Shown here piece by piece: positions 42,214-50,039 of a stretch of DNA of 64,000 nucleotides; position 1 is the first letter of the stretch, and each line of letters starts with the position of its first letter. Source of the stretch: Bacillota bacterium. GTDB taxonomy: Bacteria; Bacillota; Clostridia; DSM-8532. A program made the position numbers and the translations under genes. The stretch is taken from positions 108,325 to 172,324 of the forward strand of contig JAEZLR010000022.1 in the NCBI GenBank assembly GCA_023415205.1, in the 5' to 3' direction. A model generated the notes under the pieces. The model worked only from the letters and a program-made list of their open reading frames with translations. It was not told the DNA's origin and made no database searches.

Positions 42214-43152
42214 ATGGAAATCTTTAAGTCTCATGAGGGCGGGACTGAGTTGGTTTCGCTTGATTTCATTGAGAAGGGCAGTTGGATTAATTTAGTTGCT
42301 CCCACCGAGGAGGAGCTGAATTTGGTTATTAAAAATATAGGTCTTGAACAAAATATGCTGATTGATCCTCTGGATGATGAGGAAAAGCCGCGTGTTGATA
42401 TTGATGGCGATCAAACACTGATCATTGTTGACGTTCCCTATGTCTTTGAGGATGAGCAGTCCATTAAGTTTGAAACTGTGCCTCTGGGCCTTTTGCTGGT
42501 TCGTGATGACTATATTATTACGATCAGCAGCAAGCAGACCTCGGTTTTTGAGCGCTTCAGAAATGGCCATATCAAGGATTTCTACACTCACAAGAAGACC
42601 CGGTTTATTCTTCAGATTCTGTACCATGTGGCCAAGGACTATTTGAAGTACTTGAAGCACATTGACAAGAAAAGTGAGTTCCTGGAAAAGGCTTTGCATA
42701 AATCCCTGAGGAATAAGGAGCTCTATAAGCTTTTGGAGCTGAGCAAGAGCCTTGTTTACTTTACCACCTCCTTAAGATCCAACGAGATTGTTCTTGAACG
42801 GCTTCTAAGGGGCAAATTCATCAAGATGTATGAAGAGGATCAGGAGCTTTTGGAGGACACCATCATAGAGAACAAGCAGGCCATTGAGATGTCCAATATC
42901 TATAGCACGATTTTAAGTGGAACCATGGATGCCTTTGCTTCGGTAATCTCCAACAACCAGAACAGTGTCATGAAATTTCTGGCGACCATTACCATTGTGA
43001 TTTCGCTCCCCAACATCGTTTACAGCTATTTTGGACAGAACTTCCCCATACCCTTTAATGACAATCCCTTCATGTGGTTGTATGTGCTCATTGGCTCCAT
43101 AGCCCTGTCCTTGATTGTGGCATTCTTTCTTTATAAGCGGGATATGTTTTAA
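42214..43152 (+). CDS. corA: CorA-family magnesium transporter
   Basis: The 312-residue protein has a long cytoplasmic N-terminal domain, a helical stalk and two C-terminal membrane helices, as in CorA. The signature GMN after the first helix is replaced by GQN (YSYFGQNFPIPF), and the protein ends in the positively charged FLYKRDMF. ATG 42214 is chosen for GGAAGGTG upstream; GTG 42211 is also possible. Control by an M-box supports Mg2+ as the substrate despite the altered motif. It stands as a single gene. Confidence 0.88.
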   Translation: MEIFKSHEGGTELVSLDFIEKGSWINLVAPTEEELNLVIKNIGLEQNMLIDPLDDEEKPRVDIDGDQTLIIVDVPYVFEDEQSIKFETVPLGLLLVRDDYIITISSKQTSVFERFRNGHIKDFYTHKKTRFILQILYHVAKDYLKYLKHIDKKSEFLEKALHKSLRNKELYKLLELSKSLVYFTTSLRSNEIVLERLLRGKFIKMYEEDQELLEDTIIENKQAIEMSNIYSTILSGTMDAFASVISNNQNSVMKFLATITIVISLPNIVYSYFGQNFPIPFNDNPFMWLYVLIGSIALSLIVAFFLYKRDMF

Positions 43153-43228
43153 GTCATTGCACATTGAGGTTGTAGGACTATAGGATGGTTGAAAAAGCCT
43201 TGTGTACTATTTTTGCTTAAATTAGGTG

Positions 43229-43257
43229 TTGATTTTTTCTTGAGTTTGTATTATTAT
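43229..43257 (+). promoter_or_regulatory. Promoter of tRNA-Arg
   Basis: TTGATT (43229-43234) and TATTAT (43252-43257) are 17 bases apart. A small hairpin TGCGCC/GGCGCA (43264-43285) lies just before the tRNA. Confidence 0.6.
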
Positions 43258-43291
43258 AACTTATGCGCCTTTTCAATAAGGCGCAGTATAT

Positions 43292-43368
43292 GCGCCCATA
43301 GCTCAACTGGATAGAGCGTCTGGCTACGGACCAGAAGGTTGTGGATTCGATCTCTGCTGGGCGCGCCA
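43292..43368 (+). tRNA. tRNA-Arg(ACG)
   Basis: A complete 77-base cloverleaf: acceptor GCGCCCA with TGGGCGC, anticodon loop CTACGGA (anticodon ACG), T-loop TTCGATC with a five-pair stem containing two G-T pairs, and an encoded GCCA end. It has a promoter upstream and a terminator further on. Confidence 0.95.
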
Positions 43369-43458
43369 AAGAAAATCCTGAAGCCCTTTGCTATACCAGA
43401 TAAAGTAATTTGGAAACGAACCAAAGAAACTTAATTACCTTGTATGGCAACGGCAACC

Positions 43459-43505
43459 GAAATAGGCCGAGATGAATCGTAAGGTTTTTCTCGGTTTATT
43501 TCTTT
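43459..43505 (+). terminator. Terminator after tRNA-Arg
   Basis: GAAATA-GG-CCGAGA pairs with TCTCGG-TT-TATTTC and is followed by TTTTTATT. Between the tRNA end and here, and from here to 43686, nothing else was seen. Confidence 0.75.
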
Positions 43506-43686
43506 TTATTGTCATTCGCATCCGTGTTCCTGCCTGTTACAAGGATGGCACAAAAGCGGTAATGACTTATGGAAAAGATAAGTAAAATATGTTGCAATAT
43601 GTCATTCTTCATTTAAAATTCACACTATATTCAGGCTCCCTTCAGACTTGTGATGTAAAATAAGATTTGCAAAGGAGGCATAACTA

Positions 43687-45303
43687 ATGAATGTATCAAA
43701 AAAGATATCCATATTCTTGGTTGCCTGTCTACTGCTGACAGGGTGCGGGACAACATCTGTACAAGAATCCAAGCCCACAGTTCCGGTTATCACCCAGGAT
43801 GAACTCATCACCAAAGAAACCAGTGCTGATGCCACAAGTATTTCCCTTTCCGATGATGGTATCACCGTTAACGGCGAAGCGATTTCTACAGACGATACGG
43901 CAGCAGTCTATGCGGCCAATGACATTGTTTTCTACTTGGAAGGTCAGGATTTTACCTATGGTGAAGGTGAGAAAGAGGATGCGCATTCCCAGGCAGAGGC
44001 CAATGCCCACACGGTAGTTCATATCACCCAGCCTGGCGAATATATTCTCTCAGGTACGCTGTCCGCCGGTCAGATAGCGGTGGACTTGGGCGAGGAGGCC
44101 AAGGAAGATCCCAATGCCGTAGTAACACTGTTGTTGGACGGCGCAGATGTGACCTGCACAGTGGCTCCCGCTGTGATTTTCTACAACGTGTATGAATGCG
44201 GCGTTGCCGATGAAGAAGGCGCTACTATGGAGGTGGATACTACGACTGCCGGCGCCAATGTCATTCTTGCCGATGGTAGCGAGAACAACATCAAGGGCTC
44301 CTATGTGGCACGAATCTATAAGTCTGTGGAACTGAATGAAGCGGGCACAGAAATTGTGGATAGCGAGAAACTCCACAAATACGATGGCGCGTTTTATTCC
44401 AAAATGTCCTTGAACATTTATGGTGAGAAAAGCGGCGATGGTGTCCTGAATATTTATGCTGAGAACGAAGGTCTGGATTCTGAGTTGCACCTGACCCAGT
44501 TCAGCGGCAATATCTACATTGAATCTGGCAATGATGGTATCAACACCAACGCTGATAATGTTTCAGTCACCCATATTCTCGGCGGTACATTGAATGTTGT
44601 TATCACAGGCTCCACTGGTGAGGGAGATGGCATCGATTCTAACGGCTGGCTTGTCATCGATGGCGGAAAGGTTACCGCTTCTGCCTGCGGCTTTAGTGCG
44701 GATGCCGGTGTGGATGCAGACAAGGGTGTCTATATCCGTGGAGGCCAGGTAGCAGCATCCGGTAATATGTTTGACCGCGTGGAGACGGAACAGACCTGTG
44801 CTGTCTTTACCTTTGCCCAGAGGCAGACTGGCGGGGAAATAATTACTCTGAAAACCGAAGCCAATAGTCCTGTCGTTTCGTATACCCCTGCCAATGATTT
44901 TCAGTATCTGGTCGTTTCTGCACCTAACCTAACACCGGGTAACTATACCCTATGGCAAGGGGAGAATCAGCTTTCCGGCAGCAAGATGGAGATGCAAATG
45001 GGTGGTGGTATGCAAGGTGGAGAACGACCCGAACTCCCCGAAGGCATGGAGATGCCTGAGGGTGGTTTCCCGGAAATGCCGGAAGGCATGGAGCCACCTG
45101 AAGGTAATAGACCGAAACCTCCGGAAGGCATGGGAAAACCGGATGGAATGTTCCCAGCGCAGGGAGAAAGACCGGAAGGAAATCCCGGCCAGCAGCCAGG
45201 TAAAATGGGTGGGGGCCCAGGGATGGAACAGACAGATGCCCAGAAAGTATCCAATATATTCGTTATTACTAAGGGAAACAATAGTTTTCAGATTGCAGGT
45301 TAA
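43687..45303 (+). CDS. Carbohydrate-binding lipoprotein (Cthe_2159-like beta-helix)
   Basis: The 538-residue protein has a lipoprotein signal (FLVACLLLTGC, cysteine 20) and repeated right-handed beta-helix-like turns (NIYIESGNDGINTNADNVSV, GEGDGIDSNGWLVIDGGKV, DADKGVYIRGGQV). This fits the Cthe_2159/DUF4353 carbohydrate-binding family. A low-complexity tail (about 435-510) consists of Met/Pro/Glu/Gly repeats such as LPEGMEMPEGGFPEMPEGM. AAAGGAGG precedes the ATG. It would sit on the cell surface and bind acidic or cellulose-like polysaccharide. Confidence 0.82.
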   Translation: MNVSKKISIFLVACLLLTGCGTTSVQESKPTVPVITQDELITKETSADATSISLSDDGITVNGEAISTDDTAAVYAANDIVFYLEGQDFTYGEGEKEDAHSQAEANAHTVVHITQPGEYILSGTLSAGQIAVDLGEEAKEDPNAVVTLLLDGADVTCTVAPAVIFYNVYECGVADEEGATMEVDTTTAGANVILADGSENNIKGSYVARIYKSVELNEAGTEIVDSEKLHKYDGAFYSKMSLNIYGEKSGDGVLNIYAENEGLDSELHLTQFSGNIYIESGNDGINTNADNVSVTHILGGTLNVVITGSTGEGDGIDSNGWLVIDGGKVTASACGFSADAGVDADKGVYIRGGQVAASGNMFDRVETEQTCAVFTFAQRQTGGEIITLKTEANSPVVSYTPANDFQYLVVSAPNLTPGNYTLWQGENQLSGSKMEMQMGGGMQGGERPELPEGMEMPEGGFPEMPEGMEPPEGNRPKPPEGMGKPDGMFPAQGERPEGNPGQQPGKMGGGPGMEQTDAQKVSNIFVITKGNNSFQIAG

Positions 45304-45379
45304 TTATGCTCCCCAGTAATCCCCCGATTTCTTACCTCAACGAGATTGATCATCAAAAGCTTATTGTGTTTTAGCCATA

Positions 45380-45415
45380 AAAAAACCATCCCAATATACA
45401 TTGAGATGGTTTTTT
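45380..45415. terminator. Terminator of tRNA-Glu/tRNA-Met
   Basis: AAAAAACCATC pairs with GATGGTTTTTT around a 14-base loop. It lies two bases from the tRNA-Glu 3' end on the minus strand and also serves the rightward lipoprotein gene. Confidence 0.9.
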
Positions 45416-45416
45416 G

Positions 45417-45491
45417 TGGTGACCCCAAGGGGAATCGAACCCCTGTTACAGCCTTGAAAGGGCCGTGTCTTGACCGCTTGACCATGGGGCC
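45417..45491 (-). tRNA. tRNA-Glu(TTC)
   Basis: A 75-base cloverleaf with acceptor GGCCCCA/TGGGGTC, anticodon loop CTTTCAA (anticodon TTC), T-arm GGGG-TTCGATT-CCCC and an encoded ACCA end. It follows tRNA-Met in one transcript on the minus strand. Confidence 0.96.
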
Positions 45492-45498
45492 AAAAAAG

Positions 45499-45575
45499 TG
45501 GTAGCGGCGGTCGGAATCGAACCAACGACACTGCGGGTATGAACCGCATGCTCTAGCCAACTGAGCTACGCCGCC
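45499..45575 (-). tRNA. tRNA-Met(CAT), elongator type
   Basis: A 77-base cloverleaf with acceptor GGCGGCG/CGCCGCT, anticodon loop TTCATAC (CAT), and T-loop TTCGATT. The paired first base and the lack of three G-C pairs in the initiator pattern mark it as elongator. A tRNA-Ile(CAT) identity cannot be fully excluded. Confidence 0.92.
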
Positions 45576-45612
45576 ACATCATTTCGTCAGCGTTTCCGCG
45601 TGACGCTATTAC

Positions 45613-45642
45613 ATAATAGCAGACACGGAATGTGCTCGTCAA
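45613..45642 (-). promoter_or_regulatory. Promoter of tRNA-Met/tRNA-Glu
   Basis: On the minus strand TTGACG (45637-45642) and TATTAT (45613-45618) are 18 bases apart, about 38 bases before the tRNA-Met 5' end. Confidence 0.75.
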
Positions 45643-45761
45643 GAGTTTTTCTAAAAAAAGAACGACAAACAGTGACAACTTCCTTGATTAATTTTTTCCA
45701 GTTGTGTTATCCTATAAACATTGGTAATAAGCAGGATTGGAAGATTTGGAGAGCATGCGAA

Positions 45762-46541
45762 ATGAAAGAGAGAATTTATACCATACCCATCAATGAGGCC
45801 TTCGATCAGGATACCGAATGCCCTCTGTGTATCTGTGAGCGGAAGCTGGAGAACGATGCACTGGAGTACACCCTGGGCCCCGCCATGATGGAGCCTGACA
45901 GCCGTATTGAAACCAATCGGACGGGTTTTTGCAGCCTCCATTTTACAAAGCTTTACAATATGCAACAAAACCGCCTGCCATTGGCCCTGGTCATTGATAC
46001 CCATATGGTGGAGCAGATTAAACACCTGGAGGAGATCTATCAAAAGCATGAGAGCGCTTTGGCCAAGGAGAGTGACAAAGGGGTGCTAAGTTCAGCCCTG
46101 GATGCCATGAAGGGCAAGAAAAGTGTCGCCGGAAAGCTCCTTGATGAACTTCTTGAGAAGCTCAACCGCCTGGAAGGTACCTGTGCGGTATGTGACAGGA
46201 TGAACGGCAATATGGATAAGCTGATGGAAAACACCCTTTATTTATACAGCAAGGAGCAGGAGTTCAGAACCAAATTCCACGCAGGAAAGGGCTTTTGCCT
46301 CAAGCATGTCAGGCAGCTTCTTGAAAAGTCACGGAAGGAGCTTTCCCAGGGAATGCTCGCAGAGTTCCTCAAAGGACTTTTGCCCTTGGAATTAGATGCC
46401 CTTAAAAGGGTTCAGGGGGATGTGAACCATTTTACCAAAATGTTTGATTACCGAAGCCAGGGAAGCGATTGGAAAAATTCAAAGGACGCGGTGCCCCGAA
46501 GCATTGAGAAGCTTAGTGGTCCCTGCGATCTTAAAAGGTAA
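45762..46541 (+). CDS. DUF6062-family cysteine-rich protein
   Basis: The 259-residue product has four Cys/His pairs: CPLC near residue 21, CSLHF, CAVC and CLKH, spaced over the whole length. This is the pattern of the DUF6062 family and suggests two metal sites. No signal peptide or membrane segment is present. ATG 45762 has GGAGAG upstream; a longer frame back to 45600 would run through the tRNA promoter. It lies 19 bases before mazG and is probably co-transcribed. Function is unknown. Confidence 0.8.
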   Translation: MKERIYTIPINEAFDQDTECPLCICERKLENDALEYTLGPAMMEPDSRIETNRTGFCSLHFTKLYNMQQNRLPLALVIDTHMVEQIKHLEEIYQKHESALAKESDKGVLSSALDAMKGKKSVAGKLLDELLEKLNRLEGTCAVCDRMNGNMDKLMENTLYLYSKEQEFRTKFHAGKGFCLKHVRQLLEKSRKELSQGMLAEFLKGLLPLELDALKRVQGDVNHFTKMFDYRSQGSDWKNSKDAVPRSIEKLSGPCDLKR

Positions 46542-46560
46542 CTGAAAGAAGGAAGAACCT

Positions 46561-47373
46561 ATGAAGAAAGAGAAATATACCCTTCAGGATTTATTGGATA
46601 TCATGACCAAGCTTCGCGCTCCTGACGGCTGTCCCTGGGACAGGGAACAGGATCACAAGAGCCTGAAGCGCTACCTCATTGAGGAAGCCTATGAGGTGCT
46701 GGAGGCCATTGATGAGGAAAGGCCCGATAAGCTCTGCGATGAGCTGGGAGATTTGCTTCTACAGGTGGTCTTCCATGCCCAGATAGCCAAGGAAAACGGT
46801 CAGTTTACTATGGAAGACGTTATCCATGGTGTCAGCGCCAAGATGATTAATCGGCATCGCCATGTTTTTGGTGAAGAAGAGGCTCAGACTGCCGATGATG
46901 TCATGGTCATATGGGAAAAGGTGAAAAAGGGCGAGAAAGGCCATCAGACGCAGACCCAGGTTTTAAAGGATGTTCCCGGTAACCTGCCGGCCCTCATGCG
47001 GAGCTTTAAGGTTCAGCAAAAGGCGGCCCAGGTAGGCTTTGACTGGGATGATATAAAGGACGCCATCCTGAAGGTAAAAGAAGAGATAGGCGAACTGGAA
47101 GACGCATATGCTAAAGGTGAGGCGGCCCATGCGGAGGAGGAGCTAGGTGACCTGCTTTTTGCCGTGGTCAATGTCTCCCGGTTTATGAAGGTACAACCTG
47201 AATTGGCGCTGACAGCTACCGTCAATAAATTCATACGCCGCTTCGAATATGTGGAAACCGAGGCAACGCGGCAAGGCAGGCAGCTTTCGGAGATGTCCCT
47301 TAAGGACATGGACGCGCTGTGGGATGAAGCCAAGGTTAAGGAAAAGGAAAATGGAGGAGAAAAACAATCATGA
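46561..47373 (+). CDS. mazG: Nucleoside triphosphate pyrophosphohydrolase MazG
   Basis: MazG cleaves (d)NTPs to the monophosphate and pyrophosphate, cleaning the nucleotide pool. The 270-residue protein has two MazG domains: LRAPDGCPWDREQDHKSLKR with EEAYEVLEAID and DELGDLLLQVVFHAQIA in the first, and EEIGELEDAYAKG with EEELGDLLFAVVNVSRF in the second. The methylase domain fused to MazG in B. subtilis YabN is absent. GAAGGAAG precedes the ATG. It overlaps rqcP by four bases. Confidence 0.96.
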   Translation: MKKEKYTLQDLLDIMTKLRAPDGCPWDREQDHKSLKRYLIEEAYEVLEAIDEERPDKLCDELGDLLLQVVFHAQIAKENGQFTMEDVIHGVSAKMINRHRHVFGEEEAQTADDVMVIWEKVKKGEKGHQTQTQVLKDVPGNLPALMRSFKVQQKAAQVGFDWDDIKDAILKVKEEIGELEDAYAKGEAAHAEEELGDLLFAVVNVSRFMKVQPELALTATVNKFIRRFEYVETEATRQGRQLSEMSLKDMDALWDEAKVKEKENGGEKQS

Positions 47374-47609
47374 GAATAGATAAGTTTCTTAAGGTGAGCC
47401 GTATTATTAAAAGGAGAACCCTGGCCAACGAAGCCTGCTCCAAGGAAAAGGTCACGATCAACGGAAGAACGGCCAAGCCGGGAAGTGAGGTTAACGTGGG
47501 AGATCTGGTGGAAATACGTTTTGGAGAAAACACCACCCGGTTCAAGGTTCTCAAGGTTACCGAGCATGTGAGAAAAGAAGAAAGTGTGGATATGTACGAG
47601 CTCCTGTAA
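47370..47609 (+). CDS. rqcP: S4-domain RNA-binding protein RqcP (YabO/HslR-like)
   Basis: This 79-residue protein is a single S4 RNA-binding domain (MRIDKFLKVSRIIKRRTLAN and GSEVNVGDLVEI). RqcP works with RqcH to add alanine tails to stalled nascent chains on 50S subunits. Its ATG overlaps the mazG stop (ATGA). The place between mazG/yabN and yabP is the same as in B. subtilis. A terminator overlaps its stop codon. Confidence 0.93.
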   Translation: MRIDKFLKVSRIIKRRTLANEACSKEKVTINGRTAKPGSEVNVGDLVEIRFGENTTRFKVLKVTEHVRKEESVDMYELL

Positions 47610-47626
47610 TAAGGAGCTTTTTTTTT
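47599..47626 (+). terminator. Terminator overlapping the rqcP stop
   Basis: AGCTCCT (47599-47605) pairs with AGGAGCT (47612-47618), followed by nine T. It separates mazG-rqcP from the sporulation genes yabP-yabQ. Confidence 0.9.
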
Positions 47627-47689
47627 GCATAAAATGCATCGGCGGAACTTTCAGCCACATAGAAAAGCCAGCCATAAGGAGGTGCTGTT

Positions 47690-47980
47690 ATGCCTGAAGA
47701 ACGAAAGGCTTTTGAACAGCGCGCGCAGAATATTATTTTGAAGGACAGAAGACGCCTGATGATATCGGGTGTAAGACATGTTGAGAGCTTTAATGAGGAT
47801 TGTATCGTTCTGGATACCGAACTGGGCATTTTGGTTGTCAGAGGGACGGGCATGCATATCAACAAGCTGAATGTCGAAACCTCTGAGCTGGATGTGGAAG
47901 GGGATATCGGTTCGTGTGAATACCTGGATAACGGTACACCCCAACGAAAAGGAGGCTTCTTCTCGGGCCTTTTTAGATAG
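47690..47980 (+). CDS. yabP: Sporulation protein YabP
   Basis: The 96-residue protein has the YabP/YqfC-family pattern: ILKDRRRLMISGVRHVESF, DTELGILVVRGTGMHINKLN and ELDVEGDIGSCEY. YabP is needed for cortex/coat assembly and is made in the mother cell in B. subtilis. AAGGAGGTG precedes the ATG. It is followed by yabQ 17 bases later, and a terminator upstream gives it separate expression. Confidence 0.95.
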   Translation: MPEERKAFEQRAQNIILKDRRRLMISGVRHVESFNEDCIVLDTELGILVVRGTGMHINKLNVETSELDVEGDIGSCEYLDNGTPQRKGGFFSGLFR

Positions 47981-47997
47981 AGAGGCGGCTATAGACG

Positions 47998-48474
47998 ATG
48001 CATGACAGTGTGATGTATGAATTGACGGTTTTCGGCGGGGCAGGAGCGGCGGGTGTGCTGATCGCCTTTCTGTATGATTTGTTTCGGCTCAAACGCAGGA
48101 TGATGAGAACGAGACCCTTGGTGACACACCTTGAAGACATCCTGTACTGGATCTGTGCGGCCATTATCTTGTTTCTATCCTCCTATATATTAAGTAGCGG
48201 AGAGACACGCTTCTATTTTTATATGGGTTCTGCCACTGGAGGGCTCCTTTATTTAGGGGTCTTGAGCAAACCCGTTTTATGGTTCTTATCCACCCTGATT
48301 CAAATGATCGTTTGGCCCTTTCAGGAGATATTTAAATTCCTAAGGCCCATTTTTCATATTCTTGCACTGTTTATCAGAAGAGTACTAGGAAAGGCGCGGA
48401 ATCGTGCAGCCTTAGAGGGTTACAGGGCAAGGGTGGGGTTCTATCGGATTAGAAACGCCTTTACCAAGAAGTGA
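47998..48474 (+). CDS. yabQ: Sporulation protein YabQ
   Basis: The 158-residue membrane protein has about four hydrophobic segments, with LIAFLYDLFRLKRRMMRTRP and LEDILYWICAAIILF near the N-terminus, the YabQ family signature. It is the usual partner of YabP in spore cortex formation. GAGGCGG lies upstream of the ATG, although spacing is long; ATG 48013 is a possible alternative. Confidence 0.93.
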   Translation: MHDSVMYELTVFGGAGAAGVLIAFLYDLFRLKRRMMRTRPLVTHLEDILYWICAAIILFLSSYILSSGETRFYFYMGSATGGLLYLGVLSKPVLWFLSTLIQMIVWPFQEIFKFLRPIFHILALFIRRVLGKARNRAALEGYRARVGFYRIRNAFTKK

Positions 48475-48541
48475 TGCTGTCTGTCCGGCTGGTGGGACAA
48501 ATTACCAACCAGCAAATATTCTAAATAGGACAAAAGACCCT

Positions 48542-48569
48542 TTTACATGAAATGGCAATATGCTATAAT
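48542..48569 (+). promoter_or_regulatory. Promoter of divIC
   Basis: TTTACA (48542-48547) and a perfect TATAAT (48564-48569) are 16 bases apart, about 45 bases before the ATG. Confidence 0.75.
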
Positions 48570-48613
48570 AGAATCCACCATAATCTTTTACACAAGAAAA
48601 AAGGGTGAATGGA

Positions 48614-48898
48614 ATGTCGGTACAAAAGACGAAGCAAGGCTGGTGGGTAGGACCACTTGTGATCGTTATGCTGATTTATGCAGCCTTTACTTTTACATCT
48701 CAATCTGATGAGCTGTATCTTATTAATATGGAATTAAAGCAGCTTGAGCAGAAAATCCAGAAGGAAGAGGCCACAAAGAATGATCTTCTTGAGCAAAAGG
48801 ACGAGATCACCAGTGATGAGAGCATAGAAAAAATTGCCCGTGAGAAGCTGGGGATGGTCAAGGATGGCGAGAGAGTTTTTGTGGATACTAACAAATAG
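48614..48898 (+). CDS. divIC: Septum formation initiator DivIC/FtsB
   Basis: This 94-residue bitopic protein has a short cytoplasmic N-terminus, one membrane helix (about 10-28), a coiled coil (35-65), and a C-terminal EKIAREKLGMVKDGERVF, typical of the DivIC/FtsB family. It works in the divisome with FtsL and DivIB. AAAGGG eight bases upstream selects ATG 48614 over GTG 48605. Position after yabQ is as in Bacillus. Confidence 0.95.
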   Translation: MSVQKTKQGWWVGPLVIVMLIYAAFTFTSQSDELYLINMELKQLEQKIQKEEATKNDLLEQKDEITSDESIEKIAREKLGMVKDGERVFVDTNK

Positions 48899-48914
48899 CG
48901 TAGGATAAATAATG

Positions 48915-48945
48915 AGAACCTGTCCATTAAGGGCAGGTTCTTTTG
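48915..48945. terminator. Terminator between divIC and ldh
   Basis: AGAACCTGTCC pairs with GGGCAGGTTCT (one G-T) around ATTAA and is followed by TTT. Confidence 0.85.
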
Positions 48946-48975
48946 CATCTTTGCAAAGCTTCTTACCAAGGGCCT

Positions 48976-49932
48976 CTAGAGCCTCAGTTCTCGTATAATT
49001 TCCTTCAAGGTATCGGCTGATCTTTGGAGAAGGCTCTGTTCCTTAGGGGTAATGGGAACCTCAATGATTTTGTTAATGCCATTTCTGTCTACAAGGGTAG
49101 GGACACTCAAGGCAACATCATCAAGCCCATAGGCGCCCTGCATAATGCTTGAGACGGTCAAAATAGAGTGTTCATCGCGCATGATGGCTTCACTGATCCT
49201 TTGAACTGCCAGGGCTACAGCAAAATAGGTGGCTCCCTTGGATTTAATAATCTCGTAGGCTGAATTTTTAACCTGGGAGAAGATCTGATTCATCTCGGCG
49301 TTGTCCGAGCATTTATGACAACTCCTGCAATAGGCATCCATGGGCATCCCTGCAATGGAGGTGAGACTCCAGGCTGGGAGCTCGGAATCCCCATGCTCGC
49401 CCAGAATATAGCCATGGACATTTCGGGTGTCCACGCCCACATGCTCACCGATAAGGTAACGGAATCGTGCGGTATCCAGAACTGTTCCGGAGCCTAAGAC
49501 ACGGGAGGCAGGAAAGCCCGACAGCTTCCAGGTGACATAGGTTAAAATATCCACGGGATTGGTAACCACCAATAATAGGGAATCGTCAGGCCTATTGTAC
49601 TTGATAACCTCTGAAATAATGGACTTAAAGACCTCTGTATTTTTGTGAACCAGGTCAATGCGGGTTTCGCCTTCTTTTTGATTGGCTCCTGCCGTAATGA
49701 TGATCAAATCCGAATCCTTGCTGTCCTTGTAGCTGCCCTGATAGATTCTAACAGGCTTGGCAAAGGGCAAACCATGATTTAAATCCATGGCCTCCCCTTT
49801 TGCCTTGGTCTCATTAATATCAATGAGCACCAGCTCCGAAAACAGGCCGCTCAGCATGAGGGTATAGGCTGTGGTGGAGCCCACAAATCCAGCGCCGATG
49901 ACCGTTACTTTATGAATATCCTTTTTGTTCAT
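48976..49932 (-). CDS. ldh: L-lactate dehydrogenase
   Basis: The 318-residue enzyme reduces pyruvate to L-lactate with NADH in fermentation. It has the nucleotide loop VTVIGAGFVGSTTAY, the Gln of TAGANQKEGETRIDLV that selects lactate over malate, VVTNPVDILTYV, GSGTVLDTARFRYLI and the catalytic His in YILGEHGDSELPAWS. AAAAGGTG precedes the ATG. It has a Cys-rich insertion (YCRSCHKCSDN, residues about 203-213), not usual in LDH. A single gene. Confidence 0.93.
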   Translation of the reverse strand: MNKKDIHKVTVIGAGFVGSTTAYTLMLSGLFSELVLIDINETKAKGEAMDLNHGLPFAKPVRIYQGSYKDSKDSDLIIITAGANQKEGETRIDLVHKNTEVFKSIISEVIKYNRPDDSLLLVVTNPVDILTYVTWKLSGFPASRVLGSGTVLDTARFRYLIGEHVGVDTRNVHGYILGEHGDSELPAWSLTSIAGMPMDAYCRSCHKCSDNAEMNQIFSQVKNSAYEIIKSKGATYFAVALAVQRISEAIMRDEHSILTVSSIMQGAYGLDDVALSVPTLVDRNGINKIIEVPITPKEQSLLQRSADTLKEIIRELRL

Positions 49933-50039
49933 ACTATTTACACCTTTTGGGTACCTTTCATTTCTTATGGTTTATTATTAGAAATTACCACAAAAGATAT
50001 AACACAAACATTGCCTAAATAATTATAAACTACTTTTGA

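Noticed and set aside
42292..42699. Long antisense frames inside corA, gcvT, the mazG block and other genes
   Set aside because: They lie opposite well-supported genes, lack ribosome sites and give low-complexity or Cys/Ser-rich products typical of shadow frames.
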